DNA of 13,177 nucleotides from Isotricha intestinalis (Eukaryota; Ciliophora; Litostomatea; Vestibuliferida; Isotrichidae): positions 1-13,177 of the forward strand of contig JAJJLU010000960.1 in the NCBI GenBank assembly GCA_023807065.1, in the 5' to 3' direction. The notes under the pieces are model-generated. The model saw only the letters and a list, made by a program, of their open reading frames with translations, made no database searches and was not told where the DNA came from. The position numbers were made by a program, and so were the translations under genes. Positions 1 through 8,637 of this stretch are shown piece after piece. Numbering within the stretch: position 1 is the first letter of the stretch; each line of letters begins with the position of its first letter.

Positions 1-27
1 CCCAATCCCCAATCCCCAATCCCCAAT
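1..27. repeat. Telomeric repeat array, (CCCCAAT)n, left chromosome end
   Basis: Four head-to-tail copies of CCCCAAT are visible; the first lacks one C because the window starts inside it. C-rich strand at the 5' end and G-rich strand (ATTGGGG) running towards the end is the standard orientation of a telomere at a left chromosome terminus. The unit resembles the ciliate types CCCCAA and CCCCAAAA but carries an extra T. After position 27 the sequence becomes unique and very AT-rich. From about 70 to 204 there is only A/T-rich DNA before the stop codon of the first gene, so the first gene lies about 180 bases from the telomere. Whether the true array is longer cannot be seen. Confidence 0.9.
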
Positions 28-69
28 ACAAATTAAATAAAGGCAATTGTTTTAATTTGTATTGGGGAT
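19..69. repeat. Perfect 19-bp inverted repeat at the telomere junction
   Basis: Bases 19-37 are the exact reverse complement of bases 51-69, separated by a 13-base loop (38-50). Each arm contains one complete telomere unit (CCCCAAT at 21-27, ATTGGGG at 61-67) plus ten non-telomeric bases. The right arm is therefore an isolated telomere unit in the reverse orientation, inside the chromosome. Pairing stops at 18/70 and 38/50. It could be a natural subtelomeric element, a trace of telomere addition or fusion, or a fold-back artefact from whole-genome amplification. The sequence alone does not decide. Confidence 0.85.
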
Positions 70-204
70 ATTTGTTCACATTAATTGACATTTTTAATAA
101 ATATTATTCTTTTTTTTTTATTTTAAATAAATAAAATAAAAACTAATTAATAATTTATTTTTTATAAAATTTTATTATACATTAATATTATTAATTATTC
201 ATTA

Positions 205-2799
205 TTAATATATATTGCACATTTTACATTTTTCTAATTCAACAACTTCAACATCTAAATAATTTTCATTATCTTCGAAAGGAATATTTAAATCATCGCA
301 AATTTTTTTTTTTTCACTTTTAAAAATATTCAAAACCTTTTTTCTATCATCTAAATTATAAATATGTAAATAATCAATTAAAATTTCATTATTGAAATTA
401 TATTTACTAAAAATTTGAATAATAATATAATCAACACATTCAAACCCATTATGGATGAAATTATCTATTAAATAACCTAAACCTTTACTTTCTAAATAAG
501 AAATAACATCATTATAATTTGTAACATAACTACCTTCATTTATTTTACAACAAATACATTCAATATTATTTGATGACATTGCAATATTATTTGAAGAAGT
601 ACAAACATTTAATAAATAATTTAATATTTTATTATCAATTTTTTCACAATCAACTTGTAATTTTAATAAAAATCTAAATATATGTCCTGGTTTTCTTATA
701 CCTAATTCTTCTATGTCTTTAAAAGTTATATTTAATTCCTCTTTTTTAATCTTATCAATTATTTCTTCTATTTCATATATTTTATTATTAATTAATAAAT
801 TAAGATATGAAATTAAATCACATGAAATTAACCAATCTTTTAATTTTGATATTTGTTCATTTGTTGGATATTCATCAATATTATCATTATTTATACTATC
901 ATTTATATTATTTTTATAAACATATTCTGTTAATAAAGATGATTTTTTTTTATGAATATTATATAATGGTGAATTAAAAGTACTAAATGTTGTATTTCCA
1001 TTTATATGATTATTTGTAAATAATGAAGTATGATTTCTTTGTGAGATATTATTTATTTTTTGTTTTTTATCGTTATTTATTTTATTAGGAATATATTTAT
1101 TTATTTTTGTTTGAATAAAACTGGAATTTCTTTGAGTTGTTCCAGTATAATTATTTGTATATATGTTACTAAAATTTGGATTTAAATTTAGTATTTTAAT
1201 TTCTTTATTTAAATTATTTCCTGTATTATTTGTATTTGACTCATAGTTACTTGTAGTAGTTGTTACATAAATATTGTTTTTTGTATTTATATTTGTATAT
1301 GAACTTTTTTTATTAAATATATTTGAATTATTTTGATCTTCAAGAAGATTTTCTTCAATATGAATTAAATTAGGATTTTTGTTTTCTTTTTCTTCATCAT
1401 TTATATTTTCACTTTTTCTACAATTATCAATTATATTTATATTAGAAAAATCAACTTCATTTTTACTTTGTTTACTAATATTAATTTGAGGTAATTCACT
1501 TACTATATAAGATTTACTTTTAGAATATTCCATATCATTTGTTCCAATTGTTGGTATATATTCATTAATATTATTTTCTATTTTTGAATCTTCTTCATCA
1601 GAATCTATTTTATTATTTGTATTTAATCTATCTGGCTGTGTATTTATTTGTAATTCTGAAAAAATATTTGAATTATTTGTTGTTGTTATAACTTGATTTA
1701 TCAAATCTAAAGGGTTCATATCACTGGTTAAATCCTTTTTATTTGATTGAATATTATCTTTTTCACTTTTTTTTGATTTGTTAGAAGATATTCCATTATC
1801 CAAATTAAACATATTTATTTCTGGAATATTATTTAAATTATTGTTATCATTGATGAAATCTCTTGGAGTCGAAAATTGGAAATTTGAACAATCACCTTCT
1901 ACATTAATTTTTTTTATTGTTTGCTCAATAATACCTTTTATCACTTCTTTATTATTATTACTAAAGCTGTTGTTATTATGAATATTACTGATGTTATTTT
2001 TACTATTTCTACTTTTATCATTTTTTATTATTAATGATTTTGATTTAGAAGAATCAAAATTACCTCCTTTTGCAATTAATTCACTTGAAGAAAATTTTTC
2101 AGGAAATTTAATAGTACTTGAAGTGTTTTTTGGTGTTTCTTGTTTAAAATTATTTTCCTTTAAATTATTTTGAAAATCTTGATAACTTTCACAAAATATG
2201 TTCTTAACCATATTTTCATAATCTTCTCCATTTTCTTTACAATAATCAAAAGGAGATTTATCATATTTATCTTTAATATTATATAAATCAGCATTAAAAT
2301 TTTTAAATAAGGTAATAATATCTTTGCTTAATTTTTCAATAATAGCAATATGAAAAGGAGTTTGATTATATAATTTATTAATTAAATTAGGATTAGCTCC
2401 ATGTCTTAATAAAGCAGAAATAAAATTCATTTTTCCTTTTTTAGTTGCAATATGAAGAGGAGAATTACCATTTTTTTTACAAATATTACAGTCACAATTA
2501 TATTTAAGTAATATAATCATTGCATCATAATTTTCCATTTCAACACTTTGATATAAAGGAGTTTCATTCATATTATTTGCAATATTACCATTTGCTCCTA
2601 ATTCTAAAAGTTCTTTAAGTACTATTAAATTATTTGTTAATACACTCCTATATATTGGTGTCCAACCATTTTCATTTTGATTATTTATTTCTTTTTTATT
2701 TTTACAAAAAATATTTATTGGAGATGTTATTGGTATTAACTCATTTGATTCATTATTATTGTTATTTATACTATTTGATGATATATTTTCATTTTCCAT
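205..2799 (-). CDS. Ankyrin-repeat protein with two C-terminal SAM domains
   Basis: The 864-residue protein has three parts. Residues about 43-190 hold four to five ankyrin repeats, recognisable by TPLY, SPLHIATKKG (113-122) and TPFHIAI at the start of each unit and LLxxGAN/LLRHGANPN at the end. Residues about 200-640 are low-complexity, Asn/Ser/Lys-rich and probably disordered. Residues about 651-715 form a SAM domain with the typical ending EELGI...GH (698-706), and about 764-829 form a second, more divergent SAM-like helical bundle. The C-terminus ends in a CxxC pair. Ankyrin plus SAM proteins are usually cytosolic scaffolds that bind partners through the ankyrin stack and polymerise through SAM; the actual partner here is unknown. 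The start is secure because an in-frame TAA lies three codons upstream (2806-2808). It ends in TAA with its 3' end facing the telomere. No intron is needed. Confidence 0.88.
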   Translation of the reverse strand: MENENISSNSINNNNNESNELIPITSPINIFCKNKKEINNQNENGWTPIYRSVLTNNLIVLKELLELGANGNIANNMNETPLYQSVEMENYDAMIILLKYNCDCNICKKNGNSPLHIATKKGKMNFISALLRHGANPNLINKLYNQTPFHIAIIEKLSKDIITLFKNFNADLYNIKDKYDKSPFDYCKENGEDYENMVKNIFCESYQDFQNNLKENNFKQETPKNTSSTIKFPEKFSSSELIAKGGNFDSSKSKSLIIKNDKSRNSKNNISNIHNNNSFSNNNKEVIKGIIEQTIKKINVEGDCSNFQFSTPRDFINDNNNLNNIPEINMFNLDNGISSNKSKKSEKDNIQSNKKDLTSDMNPLDLINQVITTTNNSNIFSELQINTQPDRLNTNNKIDSDEEDSKIENNINEYIPTIGTNDMEYSKSKSYIVSELPQINISKQSKNEVDFSNINIIDNCRKSENINDEEKENKNPNLIHIEENLLEDQNNSNIFNKKSSYTNINTKNNIYVTTTTSNYESNTNNTGNNLNKEIKILNLNPNFSNIYTNNYTGTTQRNSSFIQTKINKYIPNKINNDKKQKINNISQRNHTSLFTNNHINGNTTFSTFNSPLYNIHKKKSSLLTEYVYKNNINDSINNDNIDEYPTNEQISKLKDWLISCDLISYLNLLINNKIYEIEEIIDKIKKEELNITFKDIEELGIRKPGHIFRFLLKLQVDCEKIDNKILNYLLNVCTSSNNIAMSSNNIECICCKINEGSYVTNYNDVISYLESKGLGYLIDNFIHNGFECVDYIIIQIFSKYNFNNEILIDYLHIYNLDDRKKVLNIFKSEKKKICDDLNIPFEDNENYLDVEVVELEKCKMCNIY

Positions 2800-2966
2800 G
2801 TTATATTATGGAATTATTTCATAAAAGTTTTTTAAACTTTAAATTTTAAAATTATTATTTTTCTTAATATTAAAAAAGAATTAAAAAAATATATTATAGT
2901 AAAATTTATGTAAAATTAAAAAAATAAAAACATTTTTAAAATAATAATTAAAATATAATAAATAAA

Positions 2967-4187
2967 TTAATCACTGAAAGTCATATAACAAACAAAGTTT
3001 TTGTCAATCATAGTAGAACAAATACCAATATATTTTATTTTAGGATTTAAAATATCTTTTCTTTTCATTCCTTGTTTTTGACCAGTATCATCAACAACCA
3101 TTAAGATAAAACTAGTTTCAGGATCTTTAATAATATCTTTCCAATAATTTGTGATTTTAACGTTTTTCGATATGATTTCTCTAACTTTAGTTTTTAAATA
3201 AGTTCTATCTTTAATTTCTTCTATTTTTGAAGGAAGAGGAATTACTATATTAGGATTAAATACTAATTTATTCATTGGTTTAGTTTTTTTTAAAATTGAA
3301 ATTGATTCTTCAAATGCTTCTTCTCCTCTTGATAAAGCTACTTTAACTTTTGATTTATATATTAATCTATTATTTTTATCTGTTACTATTTTTTCTTTTG
3401 ATTCTTCTATTATTGGAATAAAACTTTGAGGATTTGTTCTTATTAAATTTATTTGTTCAAATATATATTTACTAAAATCATCTTCTGGAATTAAATCGTT
3501 TGGGATGGAATCATTTTTAATTTCTTTACTTTTTTCAGTAAGATTTTTTATACTTCCCATTGATTTTTTTTCACTTTTTTTTTCATCTGATTTTACACTT
3601 TTTTTTTCTATTTTTTCATTTTTATTATTTTCACTATTTTTATCTTCAATATTTTCTTCTTTTTTATCATCTATATTTTCTCTTTTTATATCTTCTTTAA
3701 TTAAGTTCAAACCATTATTATTATTATTATAATTATCATTATTATTATTATTATTATTATTATAATTATCATTATTATTGTTATTATTATTATTAATAAG
3801 ATCTTTAAATTCTTCTTCTTCTTTTATTTCATTTATTTTTTCAACTTGTTTAACAGTTGTTAAAACAATATCAGAGTCTTTAACATTATTTCCATAACTA
3901 TTATTAATATTATTATTATTATTATTTAAAGGTTGACCATTTAAAAATTCAAGTGGAGCTTCAATTTCAGGTTTAGGATAAGTTTCTATATTTTTTAATC
4001 CTCTTATTGTGAATTGAGATTGATTAGGAATTTCCTGTGGTTTATTATTTTTGAAAACATTACCATTTATTTTTTCATTTGGTTCTAGACGATTTGTCAA
4101 TTGATTTTTATCTAACTCTTTCTCTGACAGAATTTCATCTAATGGGTTTTCTTGTTTTGGCTTTTGACATTGACATTGACATCCCAT
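2967..4187 (-). CDS. Acyl-anchored CAP/SCP-domain protein, histidine-less
   Basis: 406 residues. The N-terminus MGCQCQCQ has Gly2 and Cys3/5/7, the pattern of N-myristoylation plus palmitoylation, so the protein probably sits on the cytosolic face of a membrane. Residues about 84-230 are disordered, with Asn tracts (132-158) and a highly charged Lys/Glu/Asp stretch (160-225). Residues 238-406 match the protist type of CAP (SCP/PR-1) domain: it opens with INLIRTNPQSF and closes with VVDDTGQKQGMKRKDILNP followed by KYIGIC. In relatives the GMKR motif (373-376) is usually GHR, its His being one of the CAP cavity histidines. I find no histidine anywhere in the protein, so the classical metal-binding site is absent. 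GAPR-1 (GLIPR2) is a known myristoylated, cytosol-facing CAP protein and the closest functional analogy. An in-frame TAA lies at 4194-4196, which fixes the start. Family assignment is from motif memory, not a search. Confidence 0.75.
   Translation of the reverse strand: MGCQCQCQKPKQENPLDEILSEKELDKNQLTNRLEPNEKINGNVFKNNKPQEIPNQSQFTIRGLKNIETYPKPEIEAPLEFLNGQPLNNNNNNINNSYGNNVKDSDIVLTTVKQVEKINEIKEEEEFKDLINNNNNNNNDNYNNNNNNNNDNYNNNNNGLNLIKEDIKRENIDDKKEENIEDKNSENNKNEKIEKKSVKSDEKKSEKKSMGSIKNLTEKSKEIKNDSIPNDLIPEDDFSKYIFEQINLIRTNPQSFIPIIEESKEKIVTDKNNRLIYKSKVKVALSRGEEAFEESISILKKTKPMNKLVFNPNIVIPLPSKIEEIKDRTYLKTKVREIISKNVKITNYWKDIIKDPETSFILMVVDDTGQKQGMKRKDILNPKIKYIGICSTMIDKNFVCYMTFSD
3714..3794 (-). repeat. 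Poly-Asn coding repeat, 33-bp unit
   Basis: An AAT/AAC-type trinucleotide tract inside the CAP-domain gene. It contains two copies of an 11-codon unit encoding eight Asn then Asp-Asn-Tyr, followed by five more Asn (protein residues 132-158). The near-identical 33-bp copies suggest recent replication slippage or unequal exchange. It lies in a disordered linker, so length changes should be tolerated. Confidence 0.8.
4164..4181 (-). repeat. Hexanucleotide repeat (TTGACA)3 encoding Cys-Gln x3
   Basis: Three perfect TTGACA copies on the plus strand read as TGTCAA on the coding strand. They encode the CQCQCQ run directly after Met-Gly in the CAP-domain protein. The repeat therefore creates all three candidate palmitoylation cysteines. 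Confidence 0.85.
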
Positions 4188-4234
4188 TTTAAATTAATTT
4201 TATTTATTTGTACTAATTTAATAATAATGAATGA

Positions 4235-4420
4235 TTAGAGCTCAATATTGACAAATAAAGCAAAAGAATAAAATGATCCAATTATCCAATATGGCTTTAA
4301 AAATAAGAAAAATAATGATAAAATAAATAATATATATATATGAAAAATACAAAAAAAAAATAAAAAAAAAAAATTCACAAGTTTTGTATAAAATATGTTT
4401 CCTAAATATACAACAGACAT
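4235..4420 (-). CDS. Doubtful 61-aa hydrophobic ORF
   Basis: An ATG-to-TAA frame in the 426-base spacer between the CAP gene and the ATPase gene. It encodes a Phe/Leu/Ile-rich peptide with one or two possible membrane helices, ending around KPYWIIGSFYSFALF. Third positions are mostly A/T, as in real genes here. Against it: the hydrophobic part comes largely from runs of A on the other strand, it has no recognisable family, and it overlaps the competing plus-strand candidate at 4395. It could also be the 5' leader region of the CAP gene, whose start is 48 bases further on. Confidence 0.2.
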   Translation of the reverse strand: MSVVYLGNIFYTKLVNFFFLFFFCIFHIYILFILSLFFLFLKPYWIIGSFYSFALFVNIEL

Positions 4421-4609
4421 AAAGAATCTTAATGAAGAAATAAAAAAAGTATAAAAGAAATTAGAATATTAACCTCATTTAAAGGAAAAAGCAAATCAAT
4501 AAATAATACAAAATTTAATATTACATCACAAGGAAATATTCCAAAATCAATAAATAGGGATTTTTATTTTTTAATTTTTTTTAATTTAATTTATATTTAT
4601 TTTTTATAA
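4395..4609 (+). pseudogene. Possible small gene broken by a frameshift in an A7 run
   Basis: From ATG 4395 a coding-like frame runs MFPKYTTDIKNLNEEIKK to 4448, then hits TAA at 4452-4454. A second frame, open from 4436 to TAA 4607-4609, continues with SIKEIRILTSFKGKSKSINN and then NITSQGNIPKSINRDF. The two join through the run of seven A's at 4442-4448: a -1 shift, or one extra A, would give a product of about 71 residues. G and C in the second frame sit mainly in codon positions 1 and 2, as in the real genes of this window, while flanking spacer is nearly pure A/T. No GT-AG intron repairs the frame. It could be a sequencing error in a homopolymer, a decayed gene, a true -1 frameshift, or chance. 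The product is not recognised, and the last 15 or so codons look non-coding. Confidence 0.25.
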
Positions 4610-4613
4610 ACAA

Positions 4614-7600
4614 TTAAACGTTGATGTTGTGTGATTCATCTTCTTCTTCTTCTTCTAATATTTGAAGTTCTAATAAATTTAATTCAATATTTGGATTTTG
4701 GGATTTTTCTATTAATTGTTTTTTATTATTTTTTTCCCATATTTCCGTTATAAATGGTATCATAATTTTTTCTATTGACAGAGAGACAATAAAATTAACC
4801 AAACAAACAATTAAAATAAAAACAGTAAAAAAATTTGATCTAATTCCATCGTTATTTTTTTTAAAATTATAAATTTGTAATAATTTCCTTGAAAATTTAT
4901 CAGGAATAATAATAATATAAACAGAATAAACAAAAGCAAAAACAATAAATAAAGTAAGAAAGAGATTAGTATAAAAATCTTTTTTAAAAGGTTTAGAAAT
5001 AGTAAAAGAAACAGCAGAAATTAAATATTGCATATTAGAAATAAGAAACAATAAAGTATTATCAGGACAAGTTTCAACAATATCATCATTAATATTGCAA
5101 ATTTTAACATACCATTTAATTCCTTTTGTCAAAATTAAAAGAGGTAAATATTGAAAAATGAAAGAAATACTCATTTGTAATAAAATAGAAGAAATAATAG
5201 GTAAGCTAGTTAAAGAATCAATGACTTTATCTTTAGTTAGTTTATCATAAGCTTCAGTCATAGGAATGAAAAAAGCAAGTGGGAAAATAATAAAAAGATC
5301 AACAGCTAAAAATTGATAATCACTTAAATAACTATTATAAATCATTAATAAAGTAATTGCCATAAATTGAATAAGAGAATAGACCATCATATATTTAAAA
5401 GTTTGAATAGAAGTAATTAAACTAGATTTACCTTCTCTTAATAATTTTTCTAAGCAACTAATATTAGATATATTTGAAGTAAATGGAGCAGCAATTGAAG
5501 CTTCTTCAGGTGAAAGTGAAACACCTATATCTGCATTTCTTAAAGCACTACAATCATTTGCTCCATCACCACACATTAAAACTGTTAATTTTTCATTTTT
5601 ATAACTTTGAATCAATAAACTTTTTTGTTCTGGAGACATTCTTGCATATATTTTACAATATTGAAGGATTTTTCTAAATAAATTATTATATTTTTTATAT
5701 GAAGGATTTAAAGATATTTTATATTCATTATTATAATTATATAGTTTTTCAAATGTTTTTCCATTTATTGCTATTGGAATATTTTTTAAATTTTCTTTAA
5801 ATGGGTTATTTATATTTAAAGAAAATGAAGAATTTTCACTTTCTTTGTTTATTGATTTTTTTTCTTCTAGGTTTTCGTTTTGGGAAATTGAAATTTGTTT
5901 TGAATATTTATTTGAATAATTTTCTGGAGGATAATATAATAATAAATTATTATTATCATCTAGATTTATTTCTTTTAAAAGATTTGATTCTGTAGATAAT
6001 CTTTCACTTATATTATCATTAAATGATTCTATATAATTCCATATTAATTGTTTATTTTCTATTTCACATGTTAATATATTTGAAGTATTATTTATTAAAT
6101 TACATTCTCTACCTACTGAAATTGCTGTTAAAATATTATCTCCTGTTGCCATCACCATTTTTAATCCTGCTTTACTTAAAAGTTCAATTGAATTTTTTGT
6201 TTCTTCTTTTAATTTATTTTGAACTATTAATAATCCTAAAAATATCATATTATTTTCTACTTTATCTCTTATTATTTCTTGAGATTGAATATAATTCATT
6301 TTCATTAATTTAAATGAAAGAGCTAAAACTCGAAAACCTTTTGAAGTATAATTTATTAATATTTCATTAAAATTATTTGGTATTGTTTCTTCTTTACATA
6401 ATTCTATTATTTTTTCAGGAGATCCTTTACAAAAAATTTTATAATAATTTTCATTAACATTTTTTACAATAACACTCATTCTTTGTAATTTAGAAGAAAA
6501 ATCAAATCTTCTAACAACTCCTAATTCATAATGATCATTAATAATATTATCTTCTTCATCTTTTTTATTTGATAATGAATTTAATTTAATATCTAAATCT
6601 AATTCTTGTTTAGGTCTTAAAAAAGTAGAAATTAATTTATTTGAATTTTCTTCTTTTTCATTATTATTTTCAAAAATTTCCCAATTACAACTTTTAAACA
6701 TTTGAACATCAATTGGATCTCCAATTAATTCTCCATTAACAAAAGTAGCAGAATGACAAGAAGCTAAACATTCAACAAAAGCTTTATTTAAATCATCATT
6801 AAAATTTCTATTATTATTATATAAATTTTCTTTATAATAAATATAAGCTTCTTCTCCGTTTCTTTTAGCATCTTTAATAAAATCACCAAAAATAAAATTT
6901 CCTTTATTATCCTTTTTTACATTTCTATAACCAAAAATATCTAAATGATCTTCTGTTAAAGTTCCAGTTTTATCAAAAACACATATATTTACTTTACCAG
7001 CAATATTTACTCTATCTCTATTTATACAAATTATACCATAATTTTTTAATCTATTTATTGCATATGATATTCCTATTCCTAAACAAGCCGGTAATGCAGG
7101 AGGAACTGTCGTTGTAAATAAATCTAAACTTTTTAATATTATTTCTTTTTTTGGTATTCCTGCTTTTTTTAAAAATGGAAGTGAAATTGTAAAACCAAAA
7201 ACTGATAAAAATGCCATTATACAAATATATTTAATTGAATCTTGTTTAAATTTAAAATCTAAATTCTTAGGATATAATATTGATCTTATTAAAGAACCCT
7301 TTATTGTTGAAAAACCTGTTGAATATACTAAACATAAAACTTTATTATTATTTAAAGTTCTTTTTTGAATTAATTTTGTTCCAGCATATAAAAAATTATT
7401 ATTTTGTTCTTTGGCATTAAAATCACAATTTATTTTTTGAATTTGAGTTTTAACAATAGGAGTAGATTCTCCAGTTAACATACTTTCATTAATAATAGCA
7501 TTTCCATTAATTAAAATACAATCACAAGGCATAGGTAAATTTTCTTTTTGAATTTCAAAAATATCACCAGGTACTAAATTAGTGCTTGAAATAATATTAT

Positions 7601-8492
7601 TTATTAAATTATTATTTGAGTCTCTTCTATAAACTTTAACATTACATTCATATTTTGCCATTTTTTGAATATCTAATAAATTTTTTCTTGTTTCATATGT
7701 ACTTATTAAAAGAGATGAAGTTGTTGCTGCTATAATCACACATGCATATGCATTATAATCATTAAAAATCCATAAGATGACAGAACATATTTGAAATATA
7801 TAAAATGGATCTGTTAATTCTTTTGCTAAAATATGAATAAATGATTTTATTTCTATTTCTAAATCACATTTTCCATGTAATTTTTTCTGGTATTCTATTT
7901 CATTATTATTTAATCCTAATGATAATTTTAAGTGAATATTAGAAAATGTTGTTTGGAGTTTTTGGGTTAATGAAGAAAAATTTCCTGTTATTGGATTAAA
8001 TATATATTTAAATAATTTATATGTGAAAAGTAAAAACTCTTCATTTTCATAATTATATGGAATATTACTTTCATATTCTGATAACAAATTGGAATTTTTA
8101 ATATTCGGTAATTTTATTTTTTCCAAAGAAGCAATTATTATTGAATTATCTGTTCCATATATACCAATAAATTTAGCTTCTTTTAAAGGGACATTTTTAT
8201 ATATAAAATGTATTTTTAATTTAGGGAACCATATAATCAATAAATCAATCAAAAAACAAGTTAATATTGAACAGACTATTAGGAAAAAAATTCTTATTTC
8301 AGAATATGACAAAGATTCTATTTTAATTATTTTGGAATGTTCTTCACACATTTCATCATATTTATCTACAAATTGTTCATATTCTGTCGAAATATTTTTT
8401 TTATAATTTTTTTCCTTTGTATTTAATATATTATTATCAATGTCTAGTAATCTTTCAGAATTCATTAAACTTTGATTTTCTTCATTTTTCAT
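4614..8492 (-). CDS. P5B-type cation/polyamine transport ATPase (ATP13A2-like)
   Basis: 1292 residues with every P-type ATPase landmark: TGES at 340-343 (actuator domain), DKTGTLT with phosphorylated Asp507, KGSPE 689-693 (nucleotide-binding domain), TGDN 783-786 and GDGAND 975-980. The subtype is read from PPALP at 464-468 in membrane helix 4 (P5A enzymes have PPELP), DKTGTLTED, and the sequence after GDGANDC with PEEAS and APFTS. An extra hydrophobic segment precedes the actuator domain at about 66-92, as in P5 enzymes. Helices lie near 225-264 (M1-2), 419-475 (M3-4) and 1033-1240 (M5-10). Known P5B pumps (ATP13A2, Ypk9) work in late endosomes, lysosomes or vacuoles, and ATP13A2 exports polyamines to the cytosol; that substrate is an inference here. 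Asn/Ser-rich insertions lie at about 604-650 and 815-905, and the C-terminal tail is acidic (1280-1286). An in-frame TAA at 8496-8498 secures the start. No intron is seen. Confidence 0.95.
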   Translation of the reverse strand: MKNEENQSLMNSERLLDIDNNILNTKEKNYKKNISTEYEQFVDKYDEMCEEHSKIIKIESLSYSEIRIFFLIVCSILTCFLIDLLIIWFPKLKIHFIYKNVPLKEAKFIGIYGTDNSIIIASLEKIKLPNIKNSNLLSEYESNIPYNYENEEFLLFTYKLFKYIFNPITGNFSSLTQKLQTTFSNIHLKLSLGLNNNEIEYQKKLHGKCDLEIEIKSFIHILAKELTDPFYIFQICSVILWIFNDYNAYACVIIAATTSSLLISTYETRKNLLDIQKMAKYECNVKVYRRDSNNNLINNIISSTNLVPGDIFEIQKENLPMPCDCILINGNAIINESMLTGESTPIVKTQIQKINCDFNAKEQNNNFLYAGTKLIQKRTLNNNKVLCLVYSTGFSTIKGSLIRSILYPKNLDFKFKQDSIKYICIMAFLSVFGFTISLPFLKKAGIPKKEIILKSLDLFTTTVPPALPACLGIGISYAINRLKNYGIICINRDRVNIAGKVNICVFDKTGTLTEDHLDIFGYRNVKKDNKGNFIFGDFIKDAKRNGEEAYIYYKENLYNNNRNFNDDLNKAFVECLASCHSATFVNGELIGDPIDVQMFKSCNWEIFENNNEKEENSNKLISTFLRPKQELDLDIKLNSLSNKKDEEDNIINDHYELGVVRRFDFSSKLQRMSVIVKNVNENYYKIFCKGSPEKIIELCKEETIPNNFNEILINYTSKGFRVLALSFKLMKMNYIQSQEIIRDKVENNMIFLGLLIVQNKLKEETKNSIELLSKAGLKMVMATGDNILTAISVGRECNLINNTSNILTCEIENKQLIWNYIESFNDNISERLSTESNLLKEINLDDNNNLLLYYPPENYSNKYSKQISISQNENLEEKKSINKESENSSFSLNINNPFKENLKNIPIAINGKTFEKLYNYNNEYKISLNPSYKKYNNLFRKILQYCKIYARMSPEQKSLLIQSYKNEKLTVLMCGDGANDCSALRNADIGVSLSPEEASIAAPFTSNISNISCLEKLLREGKSSLITSIQTFKYMMVYSLIQFMAITLLMIYNSYLSDYQFLAVDLFIIFPLAFFIPMTEAYDKLTKDKVIDSLTSLPIISSILLQMSISFIFQYLPLLILTKGIKWYVKICNINDDIVETCPDNTLLFLISNMQYLISAVSFTISKPFKKDFYTNLFLTLFIVFAFVYSVYIIIIPDKFSRKLLQIYNFKKNNDGIRSNFFTVFILIVCLVNFIVSLSIEKIMIPFITEIWEKNNKKQLIEKSQNPNIELNLLELQILEEEEEDESHNINV

Positions 8493-8637
8493 AATTTAAA
8501 AAATAAATATACGTTTATGGGAAAAATAAATAAGGAAATTAATTAAAATAAAATCGAATATTTTTATATTTAATAAATCAGGTTAAATTAATTTTAATAT
8601 ATTTTTTTATTTTCATAATTTAAAAACAAATAATATT
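8493..8637. promoter_or_regulatory. Shared spacer between divergent genes (candidate bidirectional promoter)
   Basis: The ATPase gene and the RING-H2 gene start back to back, 145 bases apart. The spacer is very A/T-rich with T-runs on the plus strand and no recognisable TATA or initiator element that stands out from the background. It must contain the 5' leaders and promoters of both genes, so co-regulation is possible. This is inferred from position only. Confidence 0.4.

Noticed and set aside
4227..4560. A plus-strand frame from ATG 4227 that looks protein-like if TAA and TAG are read as Gln.
   Set aside because: All confident genes here use TAA/TGA as stops and CAA for Gln, the frame also contains TGA at 4341, and replacing frequent TAA by Gln makes almost any A-rich sequence look plausible.
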